Source: Xanthostigma xanthostigma (lineage: Eukaryota; Arthropoda; Insecta; Raphidioptera; Raphidiidae). Taken from it: 64,000 nt of DNA. The stretch spans positions 45,416,001 to 45,480,000 of the forward strand of contig OY754466.1 in assembly GCA_963575645.1 (NCBI GenBank). The letters run 5' to 3'. The translations under genes and the position numbers were made by a program. The notes under the pieces are model-generated. The model was not told the origin of the DNA, searched no databases, and saw nothing but the letters and a program-made list of their open reading frames with translations. Below, piece by piece: positions 22,022 through 32,223 of this stretch. Position 1 is the stretch's first letter. Each line of letters opens with the position of its first letter.

Positions 22022-22910
22022 TAAGGTTCCGTACCTCAAAAGGAAAAAAGGAACCCTTATAAGATCACTTTGTTGTCCGTCTGTCTGTCAAGACTCTTGG
22101 AAAACAAAACCAATAGAGTTTTTTCCCGTTGACCTAGAACAGGGGTCGACAACCTGCGGTTCTTTTGATGTAAAGTTGCGACTCTTCAGTTCCATACGCA
22201 AAAAATAATTATTTTATTACATAAACCCTTAAAAATCGTCCAATCGATCCATGATTGAGTATCATGTCTATCTCTCAGCCATTTCCACTCGCGTCTCATA
22301 TTATACTTATATAAACAAATACTATAATACTGAAACGAAAATGTTTAGTGGCTCTTTAAAAACTGGGAAATTTTGTAAATTGTAACTTTTGGTTCTTCCG
22401 TCTCAAAACGTTGCCGACCCCTGACCTAGAACCATGAAATTTGGCAAGAAGCAATGTCTTATAGCAAAAGTAAAGGGAAAAATCCGAAAACCCTAAATTT
22501 GTAGTTACATCACAAAAAAATAACGTTTTTAAACCGCAACAACATGCTACGCACGTACACAATAACAGTTCTATTCTAATACAAAACAAGCATCGGCTAC
22601 CGGTGCGTTTATACAGCGCAATATGAGAACTCTCGCATACAACACGGTACGACAACTAGGCTATGAAATATAGCCACGAGTTACAATGCAGTTCAGTAGT
22701 CCATCTGGACTCATTGCAATTACGCGCTTAAGTTGGCAAACTGTCCCCGACGATTGTCGATGTATGGGGACAACAGTTTTCCAACGGCTAAGCGGAAAAA
22801 TCTTCGAGACTCGATTCCCGTGATGGACGAACTGTTTACATACCTACAAGTTTGTACGGAACCCTCGGGGCGCGAGTTCTACTCGCACTTGTCCGTATTT
22901 TTTTTCAAAT
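22022..22910 (+). repeat. LINE 3'-region copy split by a hAT insertion
   Basis: Starts AAGGTTCCGTACCTCAAAAG, continues TGTCCGTCTGTCTGTCAAG and AATTTGGCAAGAAGCAATG, and ends TACGGAACCCTCGGGGCGCG then TCGCACTTGTCCG. This is a very common lepidopteran LINE tail. A second partial copy is at 51745-52105. The hAT at 22140-22423 interrupts it. Confidence 0.75.
22140..22423. mobile_element. 284-bp hAT element with exact 8-bp TSD, nested in LINE tail
   Basis: ACCTAGAA at 22132-22139 and 22424-22431. Ends CAGGGGTCGACAACCTGCGG and TTGCCGACCCCTG. Removing it rejoins the LINE phrase CCCGTTGACCTAGAA and CCATGAAATTTGG, as in the 52.0-kb copy. Confidence 0.9.
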
Positions 22911-24043
22911 GAAAACACAGTTTTATTAACGATCGTTAGATAAATGAAAGGAAATGCTCTCGCGTTTTTTACTAGCTCGAACGGTATAATAGTATTTTGT
23001 TGAAAAAAATGATCAAATAAATACAGTCCACGCCTGTTTTAAATTGCCGGAAGTTTGCTCGATTGTTCCATTATGTAAACAAACATTTAAATTCAACTGA
23101 AAAAACGATAGAGAATACACCCGCTATTTTGTTTACAGAAAAAAAACTTACACAGTGAGGTGTAGATATGGAGTGCTAGTCTGGCCTGTACAATAAAACG
23201 ACTCATGCGCTAATTTAATACATTATAGGGCCTAGTTTTCGATCACCGTGTACAAATATGAACGGCTGAATACTATATAGCGTGAAATTAGAGAAGTGAT
23301 GTATTGCGATATTGCATCACAATAAATTTTAAATCATCTGCCAAAGCTCACGTCACAACCACTTATCGAAATACAAATGTCTCATTACTGCTGTGTAAAC
23401 AGTAAGCGCTGAATAGGCATTATGACAGATTTTGAAGTTCAGTTCTATAATGTAGGTACACGTCGACTATTAGAATTAGAATTAGAAATAATTTATTCCA
23501 ATAATAGTTATAAGTACATTCAAGGTATAAAATAAATTAAACTTTCTTTGGAATTAACCTACCCAACTTTCAGAAAAAAAACATTATTTCCGCAATAAAT
23601 TAAATTTTAACGCAAATTATTGCATTTTTATATTTCTATTTTGAAGTAAACGTTTGTGACGTCACGCCTCAGTGACAGCTGACGTTAGATGGTGTATTTA
23701 TGGGTGTAGAGCTGTGGTTCAGAGGTATTTCTTAGGAAGGTATTTAAATTTACTTAATGATATGATTTATATATTAAGTATTTTCTTGAAAGTAGGTACT
23801 TAGTTGTAAAAATAGTACGGTTTTCCTTAGTTGCAAGTTAACTAATCTCAAAAATAATCTATGACATAAGTGTTATAAAATATCACAAAAAAGGAATAAG
23901 CAACAAGTCAACTAATTAATACTAATCGGCAGGTGTTAACTTTGACTCACATTCGTATTGACGGCTTACATAGGTAACCCATATCGTTTTATAAAGTGTG
24001 CTTATAACGAACATGTATTCGCGCCCCTATATCTTTCGTTATG
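22911..24043. other. AT-rich region with a LINE tail remnant
   Basis: 23470-23560 (TTAGAATTAGAAATAATTTA, ATTACATTC-type phrase) resembles a retroelement 3' tail. Otherwise nothing recognised. Confidence 0.4.
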
Positions 24044-24762
24044 TAAAGCCCACTGTACACGAGGCTGGATTTGCCACCTGATATAATGATCTAAAAAGTT
24101 TGGAAGTTAGTCACAAACAGCGTAGCAAAGGCACATTTTAGAACCGTTGTGACTCCAACCACCTCCCAGCTACCTGCACGGAACGTGCGCTCGTCGGTGA
24201 TTGGTCGTGATCGTTCGTTGCCTTTGTCACTTGTCGCTGCTTTAAAGTACAGTCGAGTACGCTATTGTCAAGTTGTTATTGTTAATTTTGTTGAGTCACT
24301 TGAGTTGCGAGTTTCTAGTTTTTCAACAGACTGTATAAGCGCAAACCCGCATTCGCATCTAACTTCCGAGCCTTTTAGATTCGTGGCGCGTATTATACTA
24401 CTACTAGTTTTCTAGCGCTCCTTTTCTTAATTGCTTCACACACGACGTCTTTTCAAGCTTGCTTTGTGGATAGATCTGGTGCGCGCGCATTGACAATTAT
24501 TAAAAATGTGTTTGTTGTCTGACTCTGGACAGAATGACGCCATGTTGGTTTGTGGGCGTTTGTTCATGTCGCCCACGTGGCCAGATACTATTTCCTGATT
24601 GGTTCTTGCTCAGAGCAAGAAAAATAGCCTCTGTTCTAATTTTAAAATTTATCTTGTTAGCTAGCAGGCGACCCCGCAGTGACATCATTTCCAGCCTCGT
24701 ACCCAGCCTGCTAGCTAGCAGAAGTCCAAACAGTGTTTCCAGCCTCGTGTGCAGCGACCTTA
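24044..24762. mobile_element. Probable non-autonomous TIR element, locally GC-richer
   Basis: Left end TAAAGCCCACTGTACACGAG then GCTGGA; right end inverted TAAGGTCGCTGCACACGAG then GCTGGA. The interior contains an inverted GCTAGCAGGC / GCCTGCTAGCTAGC pair (24660-24720). One end recurs at 43104-43200 in reverse sense. TSD unclear. The raised GC content could also be read as a promoter region, but the matching ends favour a transposon. Confidence 0.45.
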
Positions 24763-24769
24763 ATAACAC

Positions 24770-25480
24770 AAATACTAAACTATTCTCACAGTAAAGCTAC
24801 TTAACATTTGTCGTATTTATGTACAAAATTGTAATCATCTGTAATTTCGTTTTTTGTGAGTTTTTCGGGTACCTATTTCGAATGATGATTTGAGTCAGTG
24901 GTTAAAGATATTAAGTATTCTTTTTTATTTATTATTCACGTTTTAATTAACGAAAAAAAGTAAAAGTTCCAACAATAAAGAATTTTCTTTCCCGTTATTC
25001 ATTAATCAAAACTTTTAGCAGCAATGAAAAAAAGGCTTGTATTAATTTTTAACCCTTGAAGCGGTACATCTTTTCTTAATGTAGCTACTGAAAAAGAATT
25101 GTTATTAATTATATACCGAGTGTTTAAGAAATTCTGTATCAAGCAACATTTCCGAAATATCCTGCACTCGAAGGCAAAATTACAGCAAAAGCTCCGTTAT
25201 ATTTTATAATTGTATTACATCATCAAAGAAGATTTTTCTTTAGAACAGCGTGGCGGTATTTTTTTTTAGCAGAATGACTTTTACTTTGACAAATAATTAG
25301 CCAAGACACGGCGACATGTTTTACGTAAAAGTTGGCAGTCTATATAAACAGTCAATGTTAATTTACAAACGGGGGAGTTTAACGAAGAGACTAAAGTTTT
25401 AACAAATGACATTACATCATTCCCATTTTTTTAAGTTAAGACAAACCTAGACAAAACATTATTTTTTCATTTTTTTTTTA
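24770..25480. other. AT-rich region, nothing recognised
   Basis: No supported gene or repeat. Confidence 0.35.
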
Positions 25481-25484
25481 ATAC

Positions 25485-25565
25485 TAGCTGCTCCCCGCGG
25501 CTCCGCACGTGATTGTGATGAAACACGGTATTGCGACAAAAGTAGTGGAGCTTTCGACTATATTA
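25485..25565 (+). repeat. CCCCGCGGCT-headed repeat fragment
   Basis: ACTAGCTGCTCCCCGCGGCT followed by GATTGTGATGAAACACGG and a GTAGTGGAGC phrase. Same family as 41341-41650. Confidence 0.55.
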
Positions 25566-25571
25566 TATCTA

Positions 25572-26183
25572 ACTAATATATAAAGCTGAAGAGTTTGTTT
25601 GTTTGTTTGAACGCGCTAATCTCAGGAACTACTGGTTCAAATTGAAAAAAAAATTTTTTGTTGGATAGCCCATTTATCGAGGAAGGCTATAGGCTATATA
25701 AAATCAGGCTACGACCATTAGGAGCGGAGCATTAATAAAAAATGCTGCAAAATGTATCTCAAAAATAAGCTTTGAGTGAAATGCACTAACTAAATATACT
25801 CATATTAGCGTTGCCAGAATACAACGCTGGCTATCTCAATCGGTAGAGCACACGACTGTCAATATCAGGGTCGTGAGTTCGAGCCCTACGTTGGGCGAAT
25901 ATATTTTTATTTAATTTTTTTATTTTCTACGTTGCTTTCTTCTAAGGCTTACATTTAAATTTATTTTTATTTTATTTAATTACTAATTAAAAAAAATTAT
26001 TAGTTTAAAAAAGTATAAATATACTGCTTTTTATCGACAAAAGCTTTTGAACGGTAACTCCGATCATCATGAAATTTGACACAACATTCATCTCGTTAAA
26101 CTAAGATGAATGTGTGTACTCATGCCCCCTCCCCCCATTAGTTCTTTTGCACCCGGGTGAAAGCGGGCGGGACCGCTAGTATC
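25572..26183 (+). repeat. Full-length tRNA-Lys-derived SINE
   Basis: Order: CTAATATATAAAGCTGAAG; GAACGCGCTAATCTCAGG; CCCATTTATCGAGG; GGCTATAGGCTATATA; GGAGCGGAGC; tRNA-like block 25825-25897; AAACTAAGATGAATG; CACCCGGGTGAAAGCGGGCG. Possible target duplication ATATCTA at 25565-25571 and 26184-26190. Other copies: 7190-7826, 9595-9938, and partial ones at 3955, 28845 and 51288. Confidence 0.8.
25825..25897 (+). repeat. tRNA-Lys-like core of SINE (anticodon position GTC)
   Basis: GGCTATCTCAATCGGTAGAGC gives the A box and D arm. CAGGGTCGTGAGTTCGAGCC and CTACGTTGGGCG give the T arm and 3' acceptor strand of tRNA-Lys. The anticodon loop reads CTGTCAA. The acceptor stem is not restored at the 5' side, so this is not a functional tRNA. 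Confidence 0.8.
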
Positions 26184-26189
26184 ATATCT

Positions 26190-26960
26190 AGAGGAACAAA
26201 TAAAAAATACTTAAGCAAACAAAAAAGTATGATCTAACTGCTAAAAACATTTTTTTAAAGCGCTCGTTGAGACACAAATATCCGCTATAGCCCGCTCGCG
26301 CTATCTGTGCCCGCGCGACAGGCAGCCTTTGTGATATTTTAAGACGTTGAGTCGGAAAGCGGCCAGTGCAAGTTTCGAATTAAAATCGCGACAGAGACAT
26401 TGTTGGAAAGTAAATTTTTCTTATATACCTAGTATTGTAACTGTAACAATGTGAAACCTAATTATTGACATCGATTTTTTTTTTCACTTCGAATGTATTT
26501 TGACCAACTACAGTTTTTAATAGCCTAATTTACTCCTTGTAACCTTAGCTATCTGCAGTGAAAGTCCCGTCAAAATCGGTCCAGTCGCTTAGGAGATTAG
26601 TCGGAACAAACAGACATACAGACAGACAAAAATTTTAAAAATTGTTTTTTGTTATAAGTACCACTACCGTATGTACTTTCATATGCATTTAGTAAAAAGC
26701 TGTTATTTGACATTACAGTCAGTTCATTTTTATTTATCTGTATAGATTAAATCGTTAGTCTTGTCAAAGTAATGAATAAAAATTGATCGTAAAAAGATTT
26801 CATTGTTAAAGTTGTGCGTTTGAGAGAGAAACTTGACATGTTTTTTCTATATATAAAGTCATACACTATACTGAAACGTGAAGAACTAAGATTAATTATT
26901 GCTATACGGAATAAGTTATAAGCTATACTTGTCTTGGGGAGTTTCATACATAATATTAGT
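26190..26960. other. Mixed region with a LINE tail fragment
   Basis: 26280-26370 is a small GC-richer patch (GCCCGCTCGCGCTATCTGTG). 26565-26640 is a LINE-tail phrase (TCCCGTCAAAATCGGTCCAG then CAGACATACAGACAGAC). No gene. Confidence 0.45.
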
Positions 26961-26962
26961 AG

Positions 26963-27726
26963 AAGAGCCGAACCTAAATCGACCTTCACCGAGCTGATGA
27001 TAGAATGAAACATATTTTATCATGAATTTTTAGTATATTAGAAAATATATTAAAAATGGGTTTGCTAAAAAAATCCTGGACAGACTATTTTTAATTATTT
27101 TTTAAAAAACGATTTTTTATTAAATGTTGCAACATCAAAATAATAAGAAAATTTTGTCCTGATTTGAAGTATAAAACGTGTAGAATGTGCAGCCGTTGGG
27201 TTGTCTATTATTTACCTGGGCGAACTACTGGGTTGTCAGGTATATACAGGTAAGTCGACGCAAGTTACTTTCACTTGATTGGATAATAAATAAAATTTTA
27301 TATCATCATAAGCGCTGTTTTATTGCGAACACGTTGATATACATATAGGGTTGTCTGCGAAAAATTCGGTCCTATTTGGGGTTTGCGAATTTTAAATATT
27401 TTAATTTTGACGCGCGTGGAAGTGTGTGACAGAGAGATCCGAGGTAAGTATACTGTGTAATAATGAAGGACCCAATATCGCAGTCGCTTGTGATGGAACC
27501 CTGAATATTAGAAAGTTTACATACCGATCACTTTCTAATATTCATTATTATCTTGATGTTGCAACATTTAATAAAAAATCATTTTTTTTTAAATAATTAA
27601 AAATAGTCTGTCCAGGATTTTTTTAGCAAACCCATTTTTAATATATTTTCTAATATACTAAATTCATGATAAAATATGTTTCATTCTATTATCAGCTCGG
27701 TGAAGGTCGATTTAGGTTCGGCTCTT
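26963..27726. repeat. 764-bp foldback with 181-bp arms
   Basis: Arms 26963-27143 and 27546-27726 are near-perfect inverted copies: AAGAGCCGAACCTAAATCG, TGGGTTTGCTAAAAAAATCC, ATGTTGCAACATC. The 402-bp loop has its own hairpin (GAATATTAGAAAG / CTTTCTAATATTC), GTAAGT donor-like sites and an AATAAATAAA stretch. No frame recognised. Confidence 0.85.
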
Positions 27727-28045
27727 AGACTATATATATACTCAATGTCGGCAAGACTGCATCTTTACTGAAATCCTCGATATGCACCAAACTTAAAGTG
27801 CTTTTGTACATTCAAACTTTGAAGCATCCTTTGAAAGTATTTGACGGATATTAATTAATTATTTTATTAATTTTAAATTAATAGTCGAACTTGCCCATTG
27901 CTTATCATTGCTTATCAAACATTTTTGGGTAGGTATTTAACGCGGCGTGAAAATTTGTGTAATACTTCTTTTGTAATGTCTGAATACAATAAATAAACGA
28001 TAATTTTTTTAAAAAAACAAGCTTTTATTAGTTGTTAATAATAAT

Positions 28046-28274
28046 GAACTAAAAAGTTAAAAATAATTTTATTCCGATTAGATATAAGTCGTTTTATACG
28101 TACTTATCACAGTCTCAAGTTTTCAAATAAAAGCGTGTTACACCGTCTTTTTTCTCTCTTGTTACCTATTAAAATGTAACACGCTTTTATTTGAAAACTT
28201 GAGACTGTGATATTAAGTACGTATAAAACGACCTATTTCTAATCGGAATGAAATTATTTTTAACTTTTTAGTTC
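28046..28274. repeat. Palindromic element, CTAAAAAGTTAAAAATAAT boundary
   Basis: Outer motif GAACTAAAAAGTTAAAAATA / inverted, then arm-specific sequence CGTTTTATACGTACTT, CACAGTCTCAAGTTTTCAAA, AGCGTGTTACA. The centre is 40 bases. Same boundary logic as the palindromes at 0.8, 5.6, 34.3 and 49.8 kb. Confidence 0.8.
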
Positions 28275-28298
28275 ATCTAGCGACTCTAGAGTCTAGAC

Positions 28299-28830
28299 CA
28301 GTGATTCCCAAAGTGGTCTATATCGACCCCCAGGGGTCGACGTTAACTTGCAAGGGGTCCATGTCAGCGGGAAAACAAATTGGGGGTCCATGAAATTAAA
28401 ATGGGGGTCAACGATAGTGAATCTCCTAACAAAAAAAAATAAACAAACTGGACATCGTTAACCGAAGAGATTTAAGATTAAATCTAACTAAATTGATGCC
28501 AAATATTGAAAATTTATTATTAAAGCATCAAGTTCATCCCTCACACTAAAAGCATTTATTTTTTGTTTAGTTATTTTATGTAGGTAACAGAAAGGAAATT
28601 TTAATTTGATTCGTTTTAATTTGAATCTAATTAATAAATGTATAAAACTAAACATTTCACTACCGTTATAAATTTAAATCGTTCAAAATGAGTAGCACTA
28701 TACCGGTTGTCAAAAATACAATTGAAATTAATGAATTTGCAAAAAATCAATATCAGATAAGCAGGGGGTCTACCCAAAACCGAAAAACATGGCAAGTGGT
28801 TTACGAGACAAAAAAGTTTGGGAACCTCTG
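28299..28830 (+). mobile_element. hAT element with exact 8-bp TSD and transposase C-terminus
   Basis: 532 bp between GTCTAGAC copies (28291-28298 and 28831-28838). Ends CAGTGATTCCCAAAGTGGTC and AGTTTGGGAACCTCTG. Near its left end are repeated GGGGTC(CA) phrases. Contains the C-terminal coding fragment at 28442-28549. Internally deleted. Confidence 0.85.
28442..28549 (+). pseudogene. hAT transposase C-terminal tail (35 codons plus stop)
   Basis: The frame reads NKLDIVNRRDLRLNLTKL followed by PNIENLLLKHQVHPSH and a stop. The pattern D-L-R-L-x-L-T, then P-x-I-x-x-L then H-Q-x-x-x-S-H, is the usual very end of ZBED/SCAN-type hAT transposases, as I remember that family. The rest of the transposase is gone, so this is a remnant. 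It lies inside an element with hAT ends and an 8-bp duplication, which supports the reading independently. Confidence 0.6.
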
Positions 28831-28844
28831 GTCTAGACTATCCA

Positions 28845-28947
28845 AAAAAAAAAAAAAACATTTTTCAATTCGAACCAGTAGTTCCTGAGATTAGCGCGTT
28901 CACCCAAACAAACAAACAAACTCTTCAGCTTTATATATTAGTATAGA
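28845..28947 (-). repeat. Truncated tRNA-Lys-family SINE end
   Basis: The minus strand reads ATCTATACTAATATATAAAG, GTTTGTTTGTTTGGG and GAACGCGCTAATCTCAGG up to TTCGAATTG. A still shorter piece (AACTCTTCAGCTTTATATG) lies at 29195-29225. Confidence 0.7.
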
Positions 28948-29379
28948 TAGTTGTTAGGTACAAAAAAATATAAACAGAAAAAAGTGATGAAAACTGAAAA
29001 AACGCTCTAGGAATCTTTAAAATTGTTCAATTACAGACTAAGATGTTATTTTATTTATTTAAATTAATTGAGCTAACGTCTATATAATTCATTACAAAAA
29101 CAACTCTCACAGTTTTTTGAATTTTGTAATCTGTTACTATATATACAGACACCGGACAACCATATCATATTATATGTAAAATATATTTTAAACAAACTCT
29201 TCAGCTTTATATGTTTGTATAAATATATATAGATTTATGAAATTTTTATATTAAAAGATAAAAAATAAGTGGAAAACTTATTCCCAGTGTAAAACTTTTA
29301 CTGCTACATTCCGAGTAAACAGATAATATTTATATATGTATACTTGTACACTTTCGCATTTATGCCTTGTTTATTTGCT

Positions 29380-29715
29380 TTAAGGCAAACTTATTAAAAG
29401 TTCATTTTTATATATACAGAGAAACGCAACCCTAGCAAATTTACATAAATCGCCACTTTATATGCTTACAAGGTGGACCAAAAGACGAAAAAAGTGACGA
29501 CACATTCATTTAGAATATTGTACATAAATCTGGCATTTCTTCCGCACTAGCTTATTATGAATCTATTAATCTCATTAATTTTAAAAAAGCGCTAAAAAAT
29601 GTTTTATTAAATTCTAATTTTTATATCGTAGAAGATTTTTAAATTTTTTATATGACGCAATTACATTCTCTGGAATTTTATAAATAAAGGTTATATTATT
29701 ATTATTATTATAGGC
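29380..29715 (+). repeat. LINE 3' end with ATT-repeat tail
   Basis: A short frame at 29538-29642 reads SSALAYYESINLINFKKAL then KNVLLNSNFYIVEDF and stop. It is followed by AATAAAGG and a (TTA)n tail, the usual ending of insect non-LTR retrotransposons. The phrase N-F-Y-x-V-x-x-F before the stop fits ORF2 C-termini. Upstream in-frame stops show decay. Confidence 0.5.
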
Positions 29716-29749
29716 GCCAACCTCAAAACTTAAAACTTTTTGGTAGCCT

Positions 29750-30150
29750 CTTTTGAGGGATATTCATTTTTCTTTTAAATTTTTTTGCACGTTATTAATC
29801 GTCTTCTTCCTTAATATTTTGATACTAAACTAAAAAAAAAAAAAACTGATGGTTCGATTTGAATAAACTTTATGTGAGACCACCTCGAAGTTATGTGTGT
29901 TTAAATAGAAAAATAATCATCAAAATCGAGAGATATGACGTAACATATATTAAAAAATCTTCTTTTTTGAATTCTGTTACAAACGACTAAACCGATTTTA
30001 AAAAATATATACGAGACGAATCTGTGAAGATTCTGAACAAAATGGCGTCGAAATTTTTCAAATCGGTTAGCCCCTCGAAAAGTTATGACTGAACAAACAT
30101 AAAAAAATATACGTGACGGATTAATAACCTCTTTTTAGGTCGATCGCGTT
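29750..30150 (+). repeat. LINE/SINE 3'-region with AACCGATTTTAAAAA phrase
   Basis: GTTACAAACGACTAAACCG, ATGGCGTCGAAATTTTTC and GACGGATTAATAACCTC are typical of the lepidopteran element also seen at 512-770. Non-coding. Confidence 0.55.
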
Positions 30151-30168
30151 AAAATCAGTTTTGATTAA

Positions 30169-31061
30169 TTGCATTATTTTACCCCGATCGAAATTGAACA
30201 AATAATATCCCAAATTTCAGGTTCGTCTTGGACAATTTTCGTTTACTTTTTGCCGCCATCTGTTAACGCGTTAACTAATTCTTCGAAACTAGTACCGCGG
30301 TTGTATTCATTTCTCTTCACTCCCGCCGCTATTTTCGTTTCTTTTTTCTATCATTCGATCGGAATCACTTCAACATATCGTGTCCAAAAATTTAAATTAA
30401 GTCTTTACCTTGTTTTAAAGGCATTGAGAGAGCGAGACTTGAAGAAAGTAGGCAAAACATTTTTGAACCATTCCGATTATTTAATTTTCAGGTGTATATT
30501 AATTAAGAGTTCGCTTATTGATTTATCTTCGCTTTAAATATTGTATATCGAATCGAATTTGTATAATTAGTGTTTGTTTTGAATATTTGCATTAATTTTA
30601 ATTTAAACCCTACTTAATCTTGATTATAAATAAATATTATTAAGTTTTCATAGGCCTGGACTGGCAGCACACAATAGATAATTTGTTTTTAATAATAATT
30701 CATAAATTATTAGAAAACAGTCAACTGAGGCCTAAAATGTATAAACAGTTACCTATATGTTGATTTTATCACGTTATATTTTTACTGTAAAGCTGACAAA
30801 AAAAATCCAAATAATATTAAAAAATACATGTAGGTATGAAAAAACGGTTTTAAACATTCTACATAAAAACCCTTCTTTCATAAATATTTTTCGTTTTTGA
30901 ACTAATGACATTAATATAAATTTTACTTTACGCACTAGTGTTAAACGGCTCATTTTATTATCGCTATATACAGGTATGTGATGTAGACATTTTATAGGGG
31001 ATCGTGCAAAAATATGTTTCCGGAAAATCAAATATCTGGCAACACGTCGAATCGCTATTTC
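30169..31061. other. Region without recognised gene
   Basis: A 122-codon + frame (30169-30537) is Phe/Ser/Leu-rich with no motif and lies directly beside LINE tail sequence; judged chance. A possible short MITE (TAGGCCTGGACTGG / GAGGCCTA) lies at 30651-30736. Confidence 0.4.
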
Positions 31062-31461
31062 TAGTGCCGGATTTAGCTACAGCCCTGCGGCCTCCACAAA
31101 AGAGGGGCCCCCACAATAGAGACTTCGGAAAAAATTCAAATTCAGACTAGGTAAACAACTTTTCCTTTTTTTGCGTTTTACCTTTACCTACAGTACATTA
31201 TACAAACATGATTATATTAAATATTAACAGAAATCATCGATCTATATTTGTCATATATCTATTAATTAACTATATGAATCATTGCCTATCTACTCAATGT
31301 GTGGTGAATAAACGTAACAAAGCGTATCGAAAATATATCTACGTCTCTTTCTTCAATGTAACTTCCTGATTTCTCCGATGTTAGGATTGGTTGATGTACT
31401 TGCATTCAATCTGAATAAAATATCTCTGTTTCAAAAACTTTGTCTTTTTCTATGACGTTAA

Positions 31462-31558
31462 CATGGGCGTACCCGGCTTTTGGCCCAGGAGGGGGCAAAT
31501 TAGAAATTTCTTAAGCCGGGTCCCCCGTGCTTGTTTTGCCCTCCTGGATACACCAGTG
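31462..31558. mobile_element. Nested 97-bp hAT-type MITE
   Basis: Ends CATGGGCGTACCCGG and CCTGGATACACCAGTG; GC-rich interior as at 13107-13203. Its position inside the host hAT is the same in both copies. Confidence 0.6.
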
Positions 31559-31667
31559 CTTACGGCGTAAAAAAAGACAGAAGTATATGTTTGCACCCTA
31601 ATAGTTCGATTGCGATTTTATTCCTATGCTCAGTATAGAATAAAAGTATCTGATATTTGTTCACTCC

Positions 31668-32018
31668 AATCAGGCAATCAGTAAAATATCAAAATCTCAA
31701 ATGGCCCTGATAAGCACTTGCAATTTACTACACATCTTGAAGAAGTATCCCAATGGCTTAATGGCTTAATGGCTTGAAATTGCATTGAGAATGTATTTGG
31801 TTTTGATGGTATCAAATTGCACTGGAGAGCGCTTATTTTCAATAATGAAAATTATAAAAAATAGACTTCGAACCAGGATGGGACAAAACCGTCTATCAAA
31901 GCTTTCTCTCCTGAGCATTGAAAGTGATTTACTTCGGGAACTGGATTTCAGCGAAATCATCAACGATTTTTCGGCGAAAAAAGCTCGGAAGGTGTCGTTC
32001 GTTAACGCTAAAATTTAA
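31668..32018 (+). pseudogene. hAT transposase C-terminal dimerisation region, broken
   Basis: Frame reads NQAISKISKSQMALIS, then LLHILKKYPN, a break, then EIALRMYLVLMVSNCTGERL, FSIMKIIKNRLRTRMGQNRL and SKLSLLSIESDLLRELDF. This is the hAT-family C-terminal dimerisation domain: the E-R-x-F-S...K-I-K-x-x-L-R...M-G-Q-x-R-L...L-L-S-I-E pattern of ZMYM1-like transposases. Between KKYPN and EIAL an 8-bp unit AATGGCTT is repeated three times. This keeps frame but inserts a TAA at 31767-31769. The upstream catalytic part is missing. It is a remnant within the 31062-32215 element. Confidence 0.8.
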
Positions 32019-32223
32019 TTTCAGATAATTCTTGTTTCCGATTATATTTATGTTTGTTAAATAATAAAAGAATCTATACTTGGTTTCACAGTAAATTATT
32101 TATTAGAAAGCTCGACTGAACAAAATTGTCCATTTTATTTGGAAAATAATTTGGGGCCAGAGGGCCTTCACTCCTTTGTTACCCCGAGGCCTCCAGATCT
32201 CTAAATCCGGCATTGGCTATTTC

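Larger units (their letters stand above)
31062..32215 (+). mobile_element. Internally deleted hAT transposon with exact 8-bp TSD
   Basis: 1154 bp between GCTATTTC copies (31054-31061 and 32216-32223). Ends TAGTGCCGGATTTAGC and inverted CAATGCCGGATTTAGA, each followed by GGCCTC. It carries the C-terminal transposase remnant (31668-32018) and a nested MITE (31462-31558). A fragment of the same element lies at 12990-13270. Confidence 0.9.

Noticed and set aside
24120..24420. Gene promoter or CpG island
   Set aside because: Raised GC with CCAAT-like motifs, but the stretch lies between matching TIR-like ends, which explains it better.
25825..25897. True tRNA gene
   Set aside because: The T arm and D arm are good, but the acceptor stem is unpaired and it is embedded in a repeated SINE with matching copies.
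27144..27545. Solo LTR inside the 27-kb foldback
   Set aside because: It has an AATAAA-like signal, but no TG...CA ends or short duplication could be shown.
30169..30537. 122-codon open frame on the + strand
   Set aside because: Phe/Leu/Ser-rich translation of AT-rich DNA beside a LINE tail, with no conserved pattern.
30651..30736. Very short MITE with GGCCTGGACTGG-type ends
   Set aside because: Ends match over only about 8 bases and no TSD is visible.
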